Below are positions 13,301 to 22,549 of a stretch of 64,000 nucleotides of DNA, one piece after another. The position numbers were made by a program, and so were the translations under genes. Location: the NCBI GenBank assembly GCA_948470475.1, contig OX419339.1, forward strand, positions 13,501,863 to 13,565,862, read 5' to 3'. Origin of the DNA: Galaxea fascicularis (taxonomy: Eukaryota > Cnidaria > Anthozoa > Scleractinia > Euphylliidae). The first letter of the stretch is position 1; every line of letters begins with the position of its first letter. The notes below the pieces were generated by a model. That model ran no database searches and was not told the origin of the DNA. It saw only the letters and a program-made list of their open reading frames with translations.

Positions 13301-16300
13301 TTGTGGGTAGATCCAGTCCTTTGATGGGGCAAACGACCGTTTTGGCACGTAATTTGAAATTGAAATTTTGACCGCTTGCCCCCACGCAGGACTGGATCTA
13401 CCCAAAGAAATGGTATGTTCCAACTGAGCCATACTTCTTTTCAATTCTTCATGTTTCTCGTGCCAAGCCATCAGTACAGCGGATGAAAATGCAGGAAAAG
13501 ACAAGGATCGTTCCTTGGTTGAGACTGGAGGGCTTCTTGGCAGATGAGAGAACGACAGAGTGCATCCCTTGTTTCTCTGGCTTCCATCATCTGGCGAACA
13601 GGGCGAACAATATTTTAAAATGGTTTCGTCTTCCTGTTGTTGGGGGCTCACGTTCAGTGAAATGTCCTCTGGGTCGGGAGTCGCCGAGCGTGATGGTGAA
13701 GCATGCTTAATCTGATGCGGGGAAAACAGGCAGAATAAAGTCAAGGAAAGAAACATGTGCTTAAGGCGAGTGTTACGTTTACTGCTATTGTAAAGAAGAT
13801 GGAAGATGGAATTTCGGAAGATGGCAGACTTCAAACTTACACACCATAACCTGGTAGGGTGCGATAATTTTGTGTGAGCAACAAACGCAGCAAAACTGTT
13901 CAGCACTCTGATTATGATTTCCAGCTCAGGTCAATGAAACATCAGTCAAAATCACTTCATCATCCTTCCTCAAGACTTCATTTAACCGAGTGATCGTACT
14001 TTGCCAAGTTAAGAAGTGACTTCTCGGTGCTGTTTTGCACTCCGTTGACAGCTGTGTTTAATTTTAGTTTAATTTATTGCTTGTCTCAGCGACCAGACCG
14101 GTCATGCGAGGATCCACTCATTTTCATCATATTTAGTCAATCAGATTATAGCCTGCTCGTGTACTTTCGTGATCAGAAAAATCGAACTATCAGAGAGGGA
14201 AAGGTCTCAGGTTGAAGTCTCGTCCTTAAACCAATACACAGGGTTGCAAAACCTTTTAGTCAAGATTTACATGTATTTATTTAGGGCCAATTGGTCAGCC
14301 TTCGGCTAATTGGGAGTTGCTCAGTGTATTGTGAGCCGCGAGATGGATAATTTGTTTGACAGGCAATCGTTTTGAACACTGAGCGGATGGAGAGTTCTTT
14401 TTTGTTATCATCTAAGAACCAATATTTACTCCAGCTAAACCTCTACTTCTACTGTTCTGTCAGCCGGATTTTTGAGTCTGTAAGTTTTCCTGGAGCTGTA
14501 ACACATCTGATCCCATTGTAAATAGTTTGCACCCAAAAGTCATTTAGACGGCGTTCCCTTGACGGGAAATGCGGTAATGGGGCGTCTCGATCACATTTCA
14601 CGGAAAATGACACGGTCCTTTCAGAATCCACGAAAAACAAACGCCGGTTCACCGCAAATCAAACATTCCTCGTTTTACGGAAAATAACTGTGCAAAATCA
14701 CGCTTCACGGTCACTATGGAAATCATGATTCACGAGGGAAAAAAATAGCCATTTCACATTTCACGGGAAAAAGGGGCCAATCAACGAGTCACAAAAATGC
14801 CCTTTACCACCCTCCGAGACACATACAAAGGAAGAAACATGCTTGTGGTTAATCAGCCATTTCTACCCTCGCCATACTTACTCCGCCCAACTGACGCAGT
14901 TCCAGCGGCATATCCTTCGGAGGCTCAACTCTTTCTTCAGTTCCTAGCTGATTCTCATCAGTTCCCTCCCAGAACCATCTGTCCCATTCTTCCAGCCTCC
15001 TGGCGCGAATTTCATCTTCTGTTTCGACCACGCTTTCAGTTGATGATATGTAATGGGCCTCCATGAAATCGTCCATCTCCACTTCGGACTTGGTTTTGGA
15101 CACTGGAGTCTCGTGACCGTCTTCTGGAACAGGTGATATTGGTCGATTTCTCGGACTGAATTCTGAATGAAGGCCTCTTTTTTCCTCAATGAGTTTCCTG
15201 ATTTTTTTCTTATGCTCTATGAACTTTGGCACCCAATAACTTATCAAACGCTCCAAAGCCATTTTCTGTCCAAGAATGAAAACATTATCCGAGAATATAG
15301 ACGCATCGGAGAGGTACATTCGGTTAAAAACGCTCTTTGGAAACTTGAACGAAGATTTCCGCTCCAAATCCGGTGCACCTCCGCATATGCTCGCCCATTT
15401 CATGATCTCTGGTAGTTCCCTGGGGGATCCACTTCGTAGATATTTGGCTTGCATGTCGCGAAAGGCGAATCTTCTATGCTGCTTTTTTGTTACCCGACGA
15501 AATTGCTCGGCATCGACCCAGAAAAACAGAAATTTTTGTCCCGTGGTGCCACGCAGGAAACAGTGAAAATTGCGCATGCCTTTTGCGGTACCAAGGTAGG
15601 ATTTTGCATCATCAAAGTTCATAGAGGTCCCTAAAAAAAATGTTATATTGAAAAGATGATTAAATTAAAGAAATTTGGGCTCTGGTCGTCAAGTAGCTTA
15701 GAACAGACTCGGAATTAAATGAAGACGTCGCACCAAACACGTCACAGATCAGATTTCGGATGCAAATAAAACTGGAATATAAACATTGCAGGACGTTGTC
15801 TTGTTCATAACACAATAATTGCACTGGTGGTTGTAGACTTAGTTGTTAAACATCTAAATCTTTCACTACGATTCCCTTAATTGAGAATTAAAGGTAGCAA
15901 AGAGAGAGTTGACGAAGGCCTACGCGGCGTGGTTGAGTTCATCATGATGAACGCGCCAGATAGATAACGAAGTCTTAAAGAGGATGCTCGAGACTCAATA
16001 TGAGGCGTGGATAAATTTTTGCGGCCAAACAAGACACTCATTGGCCGAGTTTACACTAGAGATGGTCATCCGTCAGGGACGAACTTGGGCAACGAATGGT
16101 AGTTCGTCTGATAATTTGCCTGTGTGTTAATACGGGAAAACAGACGGATCATCCGTCAGGACAAACTATCACGGTAAGACAAACTATCGTGGATGATTCT
16201 GCACGGATGATCCGTCTGTTTTCCGTATTATACACGGACAAATCATCAGACGAACTACCCTTCTTTGCCTAAGTTGGTCCCAGACGGATGATCCGTCTCT

Positions 16301-18176
16301 AGTAAAAATTCATCTGTTTACTCTTGTTTTCATCTGATTCCAACTGTCGGTGACAAGGAGAGAGGCCATAAGAAGATGGTTCAAATGATTACAGTAGTCG
16401 ACTTACTTGCTGTTTCAGCTGCTTCGAACAGCTGAATACATAACAGGTACTCAAGGAACAAATCTGTTTTCCAGAAGAACTTCATCCTCTCTTTTCTCAC
16501 CCATGTTTTGATCCGATAACGCGGCCAGTACTAAGAGGCAGACAACAAAACATGACTGTAAACTGAGGTCGCCCACTGAATCTACTGAGGTGGAACAAGT
16601 AAAGAAACTGAAACAAAACCTCAACCCTGTAATCGAAAAAGAGTGGTTCCATGACTTTTCTGGTTGGTCTTCCCACTGTATGGGATGCAGTTCCATCAAA
16701 ACTACATGCGTCCTCTGCCTCCTGATTCAGCCGGCCACAGTTTGCTAAGCAGCTGAGGTTAGAAAACTGCAAACTGCATTTCTCTAGCGGTTCGCTCTGA
16801 CCACGTAACCGCGCATCGCAAAGGTAACCGGTTGTTTCGCCAACGAGTCGTTTTGCAAACGGTCAGTTCGCAAACGTCTTGGGTCGATTCGCAAACGTCC
16901 GATAGTCGGTTCGCAAACGCCTAATAGTCAGTTCGCAAACGTGTAACATGAGTTTGCTAACGCCGCAAACGGTAACTAATGATACAGAGAGTGTGTACTC
17001 TTTTTAAAAGCAAATTTCAAGTGAAGTGAGCCAAGGTAAGCAGCCAGACTCTGTGGCGCCATCGTGAACGGGAAAAAACTCGGTCCGTCACTTACAGTAC
17101 TGACCTCGAACTCGTTTAATAAGAGGTACAACACGTGCCCCTCCAAGTTCTTCGGCTTCACATGTTCGGGATTAGCGGTACGACAAATGCTCTAAAACCT
17201 AAACGTTGGTGAAAAAACACCTGAAATTTTCGAAACAATACGTAACTTCATGTGGAAGATAATTCATCAGTACTACTTACATAACACGTCCGTGAAGGGG
17301 TAGGGACAACAGTGAAGTTGTCATCTGCCCGATTGTAGGTGAATCTTTTACCAAATACCTGTAGGGACGATAAGAAACAAGTAAAATGAAGCTTCTCGGT
17401 AACGCTGAATCACCACGGGTTCATAGGTAACAATGCTCTTTTATTTGTTTCTTGTTAACTCTTATTCGTGCTGTTCCACCCAGGCCGTCAAGCACTTTCT
17501 GTTTGCGTTTGATCATACCACCTTCAAATTCTGCCGCTCTGAAAACGTTTTCTTTGTTTCCCAAAAATAAATTTGCTTACGACTGATATTTCCAAGAACA
17601 GCTCCTTGGAAAATGTTCTCTGATTTGGCAAAGGCCTAAACACGCGTATATACAGAGGCACTCTTCGCGAATGAGCGTTCTGATTGAGCGAATTACATTT
17701 TCACTCGCAAAAGCGAACCAAGTTCAGGGCTCGAGACTAACAGTAGCCAGCTAGCCACAGACTAGTAAAAATTCCGTTTTGGCTGGTAGGTTTTGCGCTT
17801 CACTAGCTATTTTGGCCAGTGAAAATGTCAGCACTAATGTTGTGCACTAGCCACTGGGCCAGTAAGCTGAAAAGTTACTGTTGAGCCCTGAAGTTATTTG
17901 AGTCCGTAGAACCGGTTAGTGTCATACAAATACTTCAGTTGTAAAATAAATACCGGAAGAGAAAGGAAGGTGTTCAAGTAGTCTACAAAAATGGCATCCT
18001 TTAAAAGCTTCTCAAACAGCTCCTCGCTTGGAATTCCTGAAAAATTACGTGCGGAAAGTTAACTTCGCGTTCGAACATAAACATCAACTGAAACAAGGTA
18101 AGAGGAAAACGTTTCAAGAACTAGAATTCATACCGTGAAGAGAATCGACGTCTACCGTTCCTTGATCCTCGGACAT
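1..18176 (-). CDS. RGS22: RGS22-like multi-RGS-domain protein, 17 exons, 3' end off the window
   Basis: Large regulator-of-G-protein-signalling protein, probably cytoplasmic or ciliary as in vertebrate RGS22. Exons in transcript order: 18134-18176 (ATG at 18176), 17954-18036, 17281-17358, 17096-17155 (weak acceptor), 16407-16530, 14882-15630, 13402-13711, 12900-13118, 11753-11926, 11057-11400, 10263-10325, 9792-10011, 8002-8218, 6427-6626, 4618-4735, 3247-3332 and 1-119 (open at the edge). Phases agree at every junction, giving about 1,069 residues here. The N-terminus has the RGS22-type segment FVDYLNTFLSLP. A first RGS domain lies in the 749-nt exon (GMRNFHCFLRGTTG, FLFFWVDAEQFRR), a second at 11.4-10.3 kb (FWEDAQQYLSPLE), a third at 6.6-3.2 kb (PLLFWQAVESMK), and a fourth begins at the edge (LEFWMEVERFK). 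The TGA at 7998-8000 is avoided by a GTGAAC donor after 8002. Human RGS22 is about 1,264 residues, so the gene is nearly complete. I am sure of the RGS family and fairly sure of the orthologue. Confidence 0.85.
173..800. mobile_element. MITE-like element with acactaatgcgttt ends and aaaacgga units
   Basis: Left end acactaatgcgtttccg is matched in reverse at about 780-800 (aaaactcattagtgttgtt). The interior repeats gaaaacggag/cgaaaacgc at least ten times in both orientations. It lies in the last visible RGS22-like intron (120-3246). Borders are approximate. Confidence 0.5.
1871..2992. mobile_element. About 1-kb DNA element, copy 1, split by a foldback insertion
   Basis: Nearly identical to 8331-9301. 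Begins cctgggggcgttaacgtggg and ends in gcatcccacgta, so acgtgggatgc forms a short terminal inverted repeat. Non-coding. The 69-bp-arm hairpin at 1899-2054 interrupts it just inside its left end. Lies in the intron between RGS22-like exons 16 and 17. Confidence 0.85.
1899..2054. mobile_element. Perfect 69-bp-arm hairpin element nested in the 1-kb element
   Basis: Left arm 1899-1967 and right arm 1986-2054 are reverse complements as far as I can read, separated by an 18-nt loop. The ends read ta|ggccatattcg ... cgaatatggcc|ta, so a TA target duplication (mariner-like) is possible. The sister copy at 8331 lacks this insert. Confidence 0.9.
5000..5118. mobile_element. Short foldback element, gggccgagttgctc ends
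   Basis: Arms gggccgagttgctcaaagca and its near complement pair, with two inner ggttagcgctaacc palindromes. Same family as 32113-32305. Confidence 0.65.
5186..5996 (-). mobile_element. DNA transposon remnant with ggtccgacaaatatt ends carrying a zinc-finger frame
   Basis: Ends ggtccgacaaatatt (about 5188) and aatatttgtcgaacc (about 5980) are inverted repeats, with internal acttgtccc/gggcaagt and cccgggcaagt-type subterminal repeats. It lies between RGS22-like exons 14 and 15. The interior encodes a C17orf113/ZNF862-type zinc finger, typical of hAT-related elements. Confidence 0.6.
5321..5643 (-). pseudogene. C17orf113/ZNF862-like zinc-finger fragment
   Basis: The open frame reads KWLEEFSWLTIDTTHGVMKC, then KICYAWPN, SDKFRKDPL and HAKSANHFACV: W...F.WL, CxxC, then HxxxxxH, the known order of the hAT-associated CCHH finger. 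The frame stays open upstream to about 5643 with no ATG, and stops right after the finger, so no transposase core remains. Likely an N-terminal exon of an hAT-type protein left in a deleted element. Confidence 0.6.
6950..7072. mobile_element. Palindromic element with cttattgactgag ends
   Basis: Arms of about 45 bp: cttattgactgagttaggtc and gggaaaatatttggctc at left are mirrored by gagccaaatattttccc and gaccattccactcagtcaataag-type sequence at right. It lies in RGS22-like intron 13. Confidence 0.75.
7141..7430. repeat. CAC/CAT compound microsatellite
   Basis: About 290 bp of cac, cat and acc triplets. It yields artificial His-, Ser-, Thr- and Ile-rich open frames on the plus strand and Asp/Gly-rich ones on the minus. 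Confidence 0.95.
7479..7657. mobile_element. TA-flanked MITE with gacctctttcataatggc ends
   Basis: Terminal repeats gacctctttcataatggcgg and gaccactttcataatggccg (right, reversed) are flanked by TA at 7477-7478 and 7658-7659, the target site of Tc1/mariner-like elements. Length 179 bp, non-coding. Confidence 0.8.
8331..9301. mobile_element. About 1-kb DNA element, copy 2 (intact)
   Basis: Same sequence as 1871-2992 without the hairpin, with few point differences (for example a 9-bp insertion near 9141). The termini carry acgtgggatgc / gcatcccacgt. Sits between RGS22-like exons 12 and 13. No transposase is encoded. Confidence 0.85.
12857..12891. repeat. Three tandem gaacaaaacaa units next to an RGS22-like exon
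   Basis: An 11-bp unit repeated three times immediately downstream of the donor of exon 8 (exon 12900-13118). Confidence 0.8.
13170..13236. repeat. TCAA tetranucleotide microsatellite
   Basis: tcaatcaatcaa with gtcagtcagt and gaccgaccga variants. Similar short runs occur at about 870-900, 1715-1770 and 3358-3382. Confidence 0.85.
14560..14790. repeat. Diverged tttcacgg(g)aaa repeat block
   Basis: The phrase (t)ttcacggaaa or its relatives (tttcacggga, ttcaccgcaa, ttttacggaa, gcttcacggt) recurs about ten times in 230 bp, just downstream of RGS22-like exon 6. Confidence 0.6.
16046..16312. mobile_element. Foldback MITE with gatccgtc/gacggatc units
   Basis: Ends tacactagagatggtcatcc and ggatgatccgtctctagta pair, and the centre (about 16170) is flanked by gaaaacagacggatcatccg and cggatgatccgtctgttttc, so almost the whole 265 bp folds on itself. 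RGS22-like intron 5. Confidence 0.75.
16838..16975. repeat. Diverged tandem array of agtcrgttcgcaaacg units
   Basis: Six or seven units of 18-20 bp containing gttcgcaaacg, spaced regularly, in RGS22-like intron 4. The first and last units are degenerate. Confidence 0.75.
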
Positions 18177-19382
18177 TTTAGTCAACGTATCCTTGAGCCC
18201 AACTTCCTTGTGTTGTTCTTCGGGGTTTTTATGTTGCCATGTACAATTCTGTTGCGCGCGACTTGCGCGACGCAATAATCGACGAAAATGCACTGGTCAT
18301 GCGCGCGGTCGCTGATGTAACGCGGGGCACGCGGGCGCAACCTTACTGCAAATTCAAAAAATACTTCAACTTTCGTAAGAGCGTGAAAGAATCGGTTTTC
18401 TCATCACAAAGGAAAAATAACACTGCAGGGCTAAAGTTTCGAAGTCACTTTTATTTCGCTCAACAAAATTACTCAGTGCCAACTGATTGAGAGCAGTTTA
18501 ATTAATCCCAAATTGTGCCCCAAACTGAGGGTACAGATGTTAAGTTTTCATGGGGGGCAACGATCCGTGGGCTAAACCACTTAAACTGAACTTGTGATTC
18601 TGCGGAATGATGGAGAATGTTGCAGAATGGTGCAATGTAATTGAATCTGCCATAAATGAAAATTGCACGACCTCATACAATTCGCACTTTTGGTGAGTGA
18701 ACTATAAATAAAAATCGTACATTCAAGAAAATTGCGAATTGCGAATTGTGGGAGGTCGCACAATGGCCTATTTATGTTAGAGTATACTCATCAAAATCAC
18801 TAGCGCCTATAATCACGAATTGTATTCAAGGTCGTGAGATCAGTTCCTGCACAAATAACCCGACACAAGAAAAGGCTATCGACGAAGCAGAGATGGATAT
18901 TAATACGAATTGGCCACCGTACTGGGATTCAAAACGTTGACGTTTAGAGCGTAGGCCCTTCGTCAGAGCGAATCTGCCATTATACCAACTCCGTTGAAAA
19001 AAACAAATTTCGTTTGCCATTCCCCAACCGACGCAGCACAACAGTTTCTTTAGAAACTCCGGATCACCCGTCATTCAGTGGATATTGATAAATGGTAAAT
19101 AACTGTCCCTATTCACTGACGACACAAGGGTGAATTACTGTATAAAACAGGAATAACCGAAAAATGCAACACGCCAAATTCAGCACATTACCGAGAAGTG
19201 AGTGACCAATCGGGTTTAACTAACCGCTTACCAATGATTTCGTGAGCACAAAAATGATTAAAATGAAAACTTTTTTGAAGTATCTTTTTTCCGTCCTCCT
19301 CCATTGATGAAGGTTTCTCATACTCAAGCCTTGTGCATTAACACAGCTTTTGAAGGTATGTTTTTTAATCTCCGCATTTACA
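18177..19382. other. Intergenic interval between the RGS22-like 5' end and the PIGM 3' end
   Basis: About 1.2 kb without a supported gene. It must hold the 5' region of the RGS22-like gene on the right of its ATG and the 3' UTR of PIGM. A partial inverted repeat around tgcacgacctc / gaggtcgcaca lies at about 18661-18765. The phrase gcccttcgtcagagcg at about 18955 recurs in related form near 33135, so it belongs to a dispersed repeat. No RNA gene is seen. Confidence 0.5.
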
Positions 19383-22300
19383 TTAATCTTCTTTTGGAAC
19401 CGAGGTTTCAGTCTTGTAATGCCGGACAAGCTGATTTAAAATCACAATGTTGACGACAAAGAAAACAACACCAGCAGCCCAAACAAATACAAACGTGTTC
19501 ATTCCCTCAAATTCCAAATAGTAAGCAGCAGTCAGCCACAAAGCCTAAAAAAAAGCACAAAACAATGTTAACTCAATTTTTGTAATATTACTTCTCAAGT
19601 ATTGTTTTCTATTCAAACAAAATTAAGTTAATTCTCGTTTAGGCATAAAAAGAAGTCTTCAAATTCCTGAAACCTATTCATTGTGTAGTTGTCTAAGGGA
19701 CCATGCAACCCCCCCCAAAAAAAAACAAAAACAAAACAAAACAAAACAAAAAACATAAATCCTGCCAGCAAAATCGAATTGAACAGAAATTCCGGGAAAT
19801 CAATTAGGGGGGAACCAAACATAACTACAACAACAACACCGGCGTTATCACCAAATAAAAGTGAAGCTTAATTCACAACGTAATCTGTTAATACAAGAAA
19901 GGCAACATTTACTCAGAATAACTGAAAAGCTAATCGAGCTGAGTAAAACTAAGTAATGTTTAAGTATAGAAGATAAAAAGATAAAAAGCGATCTTTACAG
20001 TTTGGCAGTGCTTCCTGCAAGAAAAGTTCTTCTATTCCAATACACTCAAACTTACCTGGCTTGCAAACCAAGCAGCGGTGAGAACTAAGGCTCTCCGTAA
20101 TGTTATGTTTACACAATCCAGAATCAGTGGCAGAAGACACAGGTACCACAGAAAATACTAAACAGGAGAGAAGAGTGGGATGCCTGTGTTAAAGACACAA
20201 AGGCCATAATGGTTTATTTTAGCTCCTGTTCATCTTGGCATGCAGGTGATAGTTAAGTGGTGATGGTGATGACAATAAAGGTGGTGATAATGGTGATAAT
20301 GGTAATGATGATAATGATGATGATGATGCTGCTGATGATGACAACGATGGTGACAAGGATGGTGACAAGGATGATGATGGTGATGCTGCTGCTGATGACA
20401 ATGGTGGTGACAATGATGATTATGACAATGATGGTGATGATGATGATGATGATGGTGATGCTGATGATGACAACAATAATGATGGCCATGATGATGATGA
20501 TGGTGGTGGCCGTGATAATGATAACAATGGCAACAATTAAATATTATTATTGTCCACCTGATTAACACAAGGACAAGCATATACATGTAGTTAAAGATGA
20601 TAAAAATGATAATGAAAATGATGTTGCTGTTCATGATTAGAAAGACCAGTGATGATGACAATGACAATACATCAAGTGTAACTTTTAATTGAAAGGCCCC
20701 ACCTCAGCAATTCAATAATAATTATTAAAATTTAAAACATTTGAACTAATTCATGCTTACCTACCTACCTACTGAAAGTACAAAATCTTTGTGTGACCAG
20801 CCACATTATTTACCTGTGATGTGCACACTTTGTTGAAGGTGACAAATGCAAATGTTTGCACAAAACAGCTGAAGGAAATGTTGCGATAGTACATAATACC
20901 AAATGTGACGGTCAATACAAGCTGAGGGATAAATGAAGCCAACCCTAGCACTGACGCCCATTTGGAGCCTTCTACAAGGTACATCATGTAGAAATAGACT
21001 GAAAAGTTATGTTTTACATCTCTCCTTGTTACATGATATAGGTAGGTGTGCTCAAGGAACTCAAACCCATATCTGTCCAGGTAAAAAGGTAAAACAGTAT
21101 GTTAAAGCCAACTACTATTAGCAGACAAAATATCATTGTTGTTGGCTATACTTAAGATGATCTTCTGACCTCTTGTATTTTCCAAAGGGTTTGATTGAGA
21201 CCCACTTGCTTTGCAAACTAATCGTCCAAGCTGATAAGCCATGACAGAATCAGTCAGATCAGTTGTGCTCACACCCCTTGAGAGATACATTTGTAACATT
21301 TCTTAACAAAACAGATAATCTCACAGGATGAGAATAACCAAGCCAATAAAATACACTCTGCTTGGGCCAAACAATGAAGCAAATCTCCCTCCCTAGCATC
21401 CTTTCATCTTCCTACTTTCCCAGGCCTTGAGGGAAAGCTCCTTATTCCCTGGTTAACATGTACCAGCTCCCCATTCCCTGGTTTGCACTGATGGCAAATG
21501 TGATATACTTTTCCAGTGGAAACAATAGCCAAATCTAGTCTACAGCTTTTTAAAATTAATAACTTGCAAATATGACCATGATATTTTTGTGGAAAGATTT
21601 CTGCACACCCCCGAACATTAATTATAAATGCATCACTGTCACACTAACCAGGTTCCAAAACTGAATACTGTAGAGTTTGAGTCACAAAGTGTATGTATAA
21701 CTAATGTATGGGGCTGTGCAGAAATCTAGCCATGTTTTCCTTGCTACATACCTTTTATACATCACTCCAGTTAAACCAAGAAAAGTTACTGCTGAAATAA
21801 CAGCAAACTTAATCCTCTTGGGATTAAGGAAAAATGCAAAAGCTTGACCAATAAATCCAGACAAACAGGCTTTACCTTTAGTTCTATGAACAAATGGTTT
21901 CTTAGAGTCATAAACATCATCACCCACAAACAGAACAAAGGGCAAACCATAAATGATAGGAAAGATTTTAAAATGTACAGAAAGCGCGAAGAAAATAGCA
22001 GCCATCGGGACGTTTTCAACGAGAATAAAGTATATACTTGCGAGGACCAAGACGGCCATAAGAGATTCGGCATTTCCACGGGAAGAGACAGTCATGGGAA
22101 TTGGGTTGAAAAGCCACAACCAAGATGTCAAGACAGCATTATCAACAGAGAAGCCTCTCACGCAAAGGATCTTGTATAATAAATATCCAGCTAGTACATC
22201 GAACAGTACAAACAGAACTTTCCCAAAGCACATGTGCAGTGAAATATTTGGAGTTAACAGAAGAGCAAGTAAGGGTGTGTAGCGATAAGTTGGTCTCATA

Positions 22301-22494
22301 TATGGCGAGTTGCCTTCCACGATGTGGCGAGCGGCATCCGTAAAGACATGGTAATCTATGTCCGTATATTTCACCACCATGTATTTATCCTGCCACTCTC
22401 CGTAAGCAATTAAGCAAACCCTAACTAACAAAGCGAGGGAACAAGAAAATGCGATACTTTTGTAGGGTACCATCTTCGCGCGCCAGTCCGCCAT
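19383..22494 (-). CDS. PIGM: GPI mannosyltransferase 1 (PIG-M), complete, 4 exons
   Basis: ER multi-spanning enzyme that adds the first alpha-1,4-mannose, from dolichol-phosphate-mannose, to the GPI-anchor precursor. Exons in transcript order: 21752-22494 (ATG at 22494), 20814-21072, 20056-20157 and 19383-19544 (stop 19383-19385). All are in phase and give 421 residues against about 423 in human. A first hydrophobic segment at residues 13-31 is followed by the luminal acidic DxD motif (DID, residues 45-47) and [13 protein letters not shown], both hallmarks of PIG-M. Later exons carry [37 protein letters not shown] and [11 protein letters not shown], which match the family almost residue for residue, and the C-terminus is [11 protein letters not shown]. 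It starts 55 bp from the divergent gene at 22550. A GATG-type microsatellite sits in the intron between exons 2 and 3. Identification is secure. Confidence 0.97.
20262..20540. repeat. GATGRT-type trinucleotide microsatellite in PIGM intron 2
   Basis: About 280 bp of imperfect gat/ggt/gac triplets. All frames on both strands are open because the sequence is repetitive, producing spurious His-, Ile- and Met-rich reading frames. Confidence 0.9.
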
Positions 22495-22549
22495 GTTATC
22501 TTTTGCTTAGTAGCCAAGCTTGCATACCGTCATCCTCTGCAAAGTCAAT
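22495..22549. promoter_or_regulatory. Compact bidirectional promoter between PIGM and the plus-strand gene
   Basis: Only 55 bp separate the PIGM ATG (minus, 22494) from the ATG at 22550 (plus). Both ATGs sit in good context (ccATGGC-like on each strand). No TATA box is evident. Either the two 5' UTRs overlap or both transcripts start inside the neighbouring gene. Shared control of the pair is inference. Confidence 0.6.

Noticed and set aside
13226..13401. Continuation of the RGS22-like exon frame past 13402
   Set aside because: A GTAGAT donor at 13401 joins in phase to exon 8; the extra part is not conserved-looking.
20230..20667. 145-residue His-rich frame and its overlaps
   Set aside because: Product of the GATGRT repeat in a PIGM intron.
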